DNA of 64,000 nt from Isoetes taiwanensis (lineage: Eukaryota; Streptophyta; Lycopodiopsida; Isoetales; Isoetaceae). The notes under the pieces were generated by a model that saw nothing but the letters and a program-made list of their open reading frames with translations, did no database searches and had not been told where the DNA came from. A program made the position numbers and the translations under genes. Location of the stretch: contig JAJEKV010000034.1 in assembly GCA_021234155.1 (NCBI GenBank), positions 4,023,491-4,087,490 on the forward strand, given 5' to 3'. Positions 62,730-64,000 of this stretch are shown here, piece after piece (position 1 is the first letter of the stretch; the number at the start of each line of letters is the position of its first letter).

Positions 62730-64000
62730 GAACGAAACATTTAGGGCAAACATGCCCTGTGTATAGCAATGTAGAAAATAATAATAATATGAACCTTAGT
62801 ATTTAAGGCCAGAATATTGTATTTCTTAATGTTGCCATGAACCCATGGTGAAGATTTTGCAGATAACATAAACTCTTATACACAAGTACCTTTTTTTGTT
62901 AGTATCGTGGTGATAGAACTTGGTAATTCAACTTTGCGTATTTTAGAATCATACGTGGGCTACCTTTGTTGTCTTGGACTCTTATGCCGTTGGAGCAAAC
63001 TTGTGTTGAACCCTGCCTTTATGCCAAGTTGAGTTTCGTATGGACCCAATGCATAATTGTTCAATGTAAAATAGATCCGGCTTTTTACAGTCTCGAAAAC
63101 CAAGAAAATGTGCCAAAATGATTTCAAATCATTGATGGAGTGTAGACGATGCTAGAATAGTAATCCGAATTGGCGTCAAAGAAAAATTGATGCCAAATAC
63201 CCAAGAGCCTTGTTCCCATAGCTGTTCTCGGTCGTAGGGGCATTTGAATATTTGAATATACAAGGGCATTTTGGCAATTACCCCAAATTACAAGAGCATT
63301 TTTAAAATCTTCCCTTGTTAAAATACCCATGTATTTATATATTTGCTAAAATGCCCTCCCCCATAAAATAGTACAGTCGACTTGGTGCCAGTTCAGAACA
63401 AGGTTCAGAACCAAAAATCTATCGACTAAACCCCTCATTAATTAGTAACGTAAACGTCATGTATTATAGTTAACATGTATGAACAATTAAACCCCTAGGT
63501 GAATGTGAAAGGAAGCTAGAGTCTGAATGCTATTTTGCTATTGGAAAAGATCTTAGAAATATTTGTTCTAAATTCGAAAGGTGAAGATATCTTTTAATTG
63601 CCTTGCGTCGGCCAAACATATCTCTTTTAAACTTTCTTCCTTTAGTCCACTTATGTCCTTAAGCTGGTACAGAAGCCGATCCAGCAACCAGTAAGCAGCT
63701 AGATTCTAAAGCTTTTTATTTTGTCCCTTTCTAATTCTTGCTTTATCTGATGTTTTTTTTCCTAAATCACATTCCCCTGTTTTTAAGAGCTAAATTAAGC
63801 TGATATTATGCTCCTCATGTTGAAGCCATTCTTATATCTCATTTGTTGTGAAAATACCTTCTTGTTTTGTGCTTGTTTTCAAAGTAATGCCGACCTTGGT
63901 AACAAATCGGCAACAACAAATCCGACCCTGGAAAATCAACCACTGGGGAAAATCGATCTACAAACTTGTTTCTAATATTTTCATGCTTTCTATTGCTTCT
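62730..64000. other. Unrecognised AT-rich DNA
   Basis: I see no gene, RNA or transposon I can support. A short stretch of A/T-rich CATTTT-type phrases lies at 63239-63360. Confidence 0.5.

Overview
The window looks like transposon-rich nuclear DNA of a land plant. The evidence is a spliced OBL1-type oil-body lipase, an F-box/kelch gene, a plant L1-type LINE whose ORF1 resembles DUF4283, Ty1/copia remnants, hAT and Tourist-like MITEs, and polymerase III SINE heads. I cannot name the species. Most of the DNA is nested or decayed mobile sequence; only a few chromosomal genes are recognisable.

1-11.7 kb: a decayed LINE fragment whose 3' tail family recurs five times in the window; a histone H3-fold (perhaps CENH3-like) pseudogene; an FCP1-like phosphatase pseudogene (minus strand); SINE heads; a cluster of heat-shock-element-like palindromes; an isolated exon-like block; and a long polypurine tract split by another copy of the same LINE family.

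11.7-28.6 kb: a four-element nest. A decayed Ty1/copia polyprotein is split at 11806-11822/24404-24420 (17-bp target-site duplication) by a full-length LINE with five ORFs. The LINE ORF1 is itself interrupted by a 5,535-bp tyrosine-recombinase (DIRS/Ngaro/PAT-like) retrotransposon at 14360-19894. That element shows split direct repeats in the order A1-ORFs-B1-A2-B2 and a palindrome resembling a recombinase site. A 470-bp hAT-type MITE sits in the copia RT region. Another A-type end of the tyrosine-recombinase family lies just past the copia 3' end.

28.6-43.4 kb: mostly unrecognised AT-rich DNA, an 8-bp-TSD MITE, an F-box/kelch gene (minus strand) cut after its first codons by a 3.4-kb element with perfect 25-bp inverted ends, a partial F-box paralogue with the same upstream region, and a LINE fragment.

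44.5-51.4 kb: a giant inverted-repeat structure. Roughly 300-bp inverted ends lead into two oppositely oriented arrays of the same 25-26-bp satellite (about 1.7 kb each). These enclose about 2.6 kb holding an unrecognised spliced minus-strand gene.

52.6-54.5 kb: an apparently intact five-exon lipase gene (513 aa). 57.2-57.8 kb: a cluster of near-perfect hairpins, two with homologous loops but unrelated stems, then a Tourist-like MITE. 59.7-62.7 kb: a hAT/ZNF862-like transposase-derived gene with a plausible spliced N-terminal exon, now interrupted. The last kilobase has nothing I can recognise.

All calls come from reading the sequence and translations; no database search was possible.
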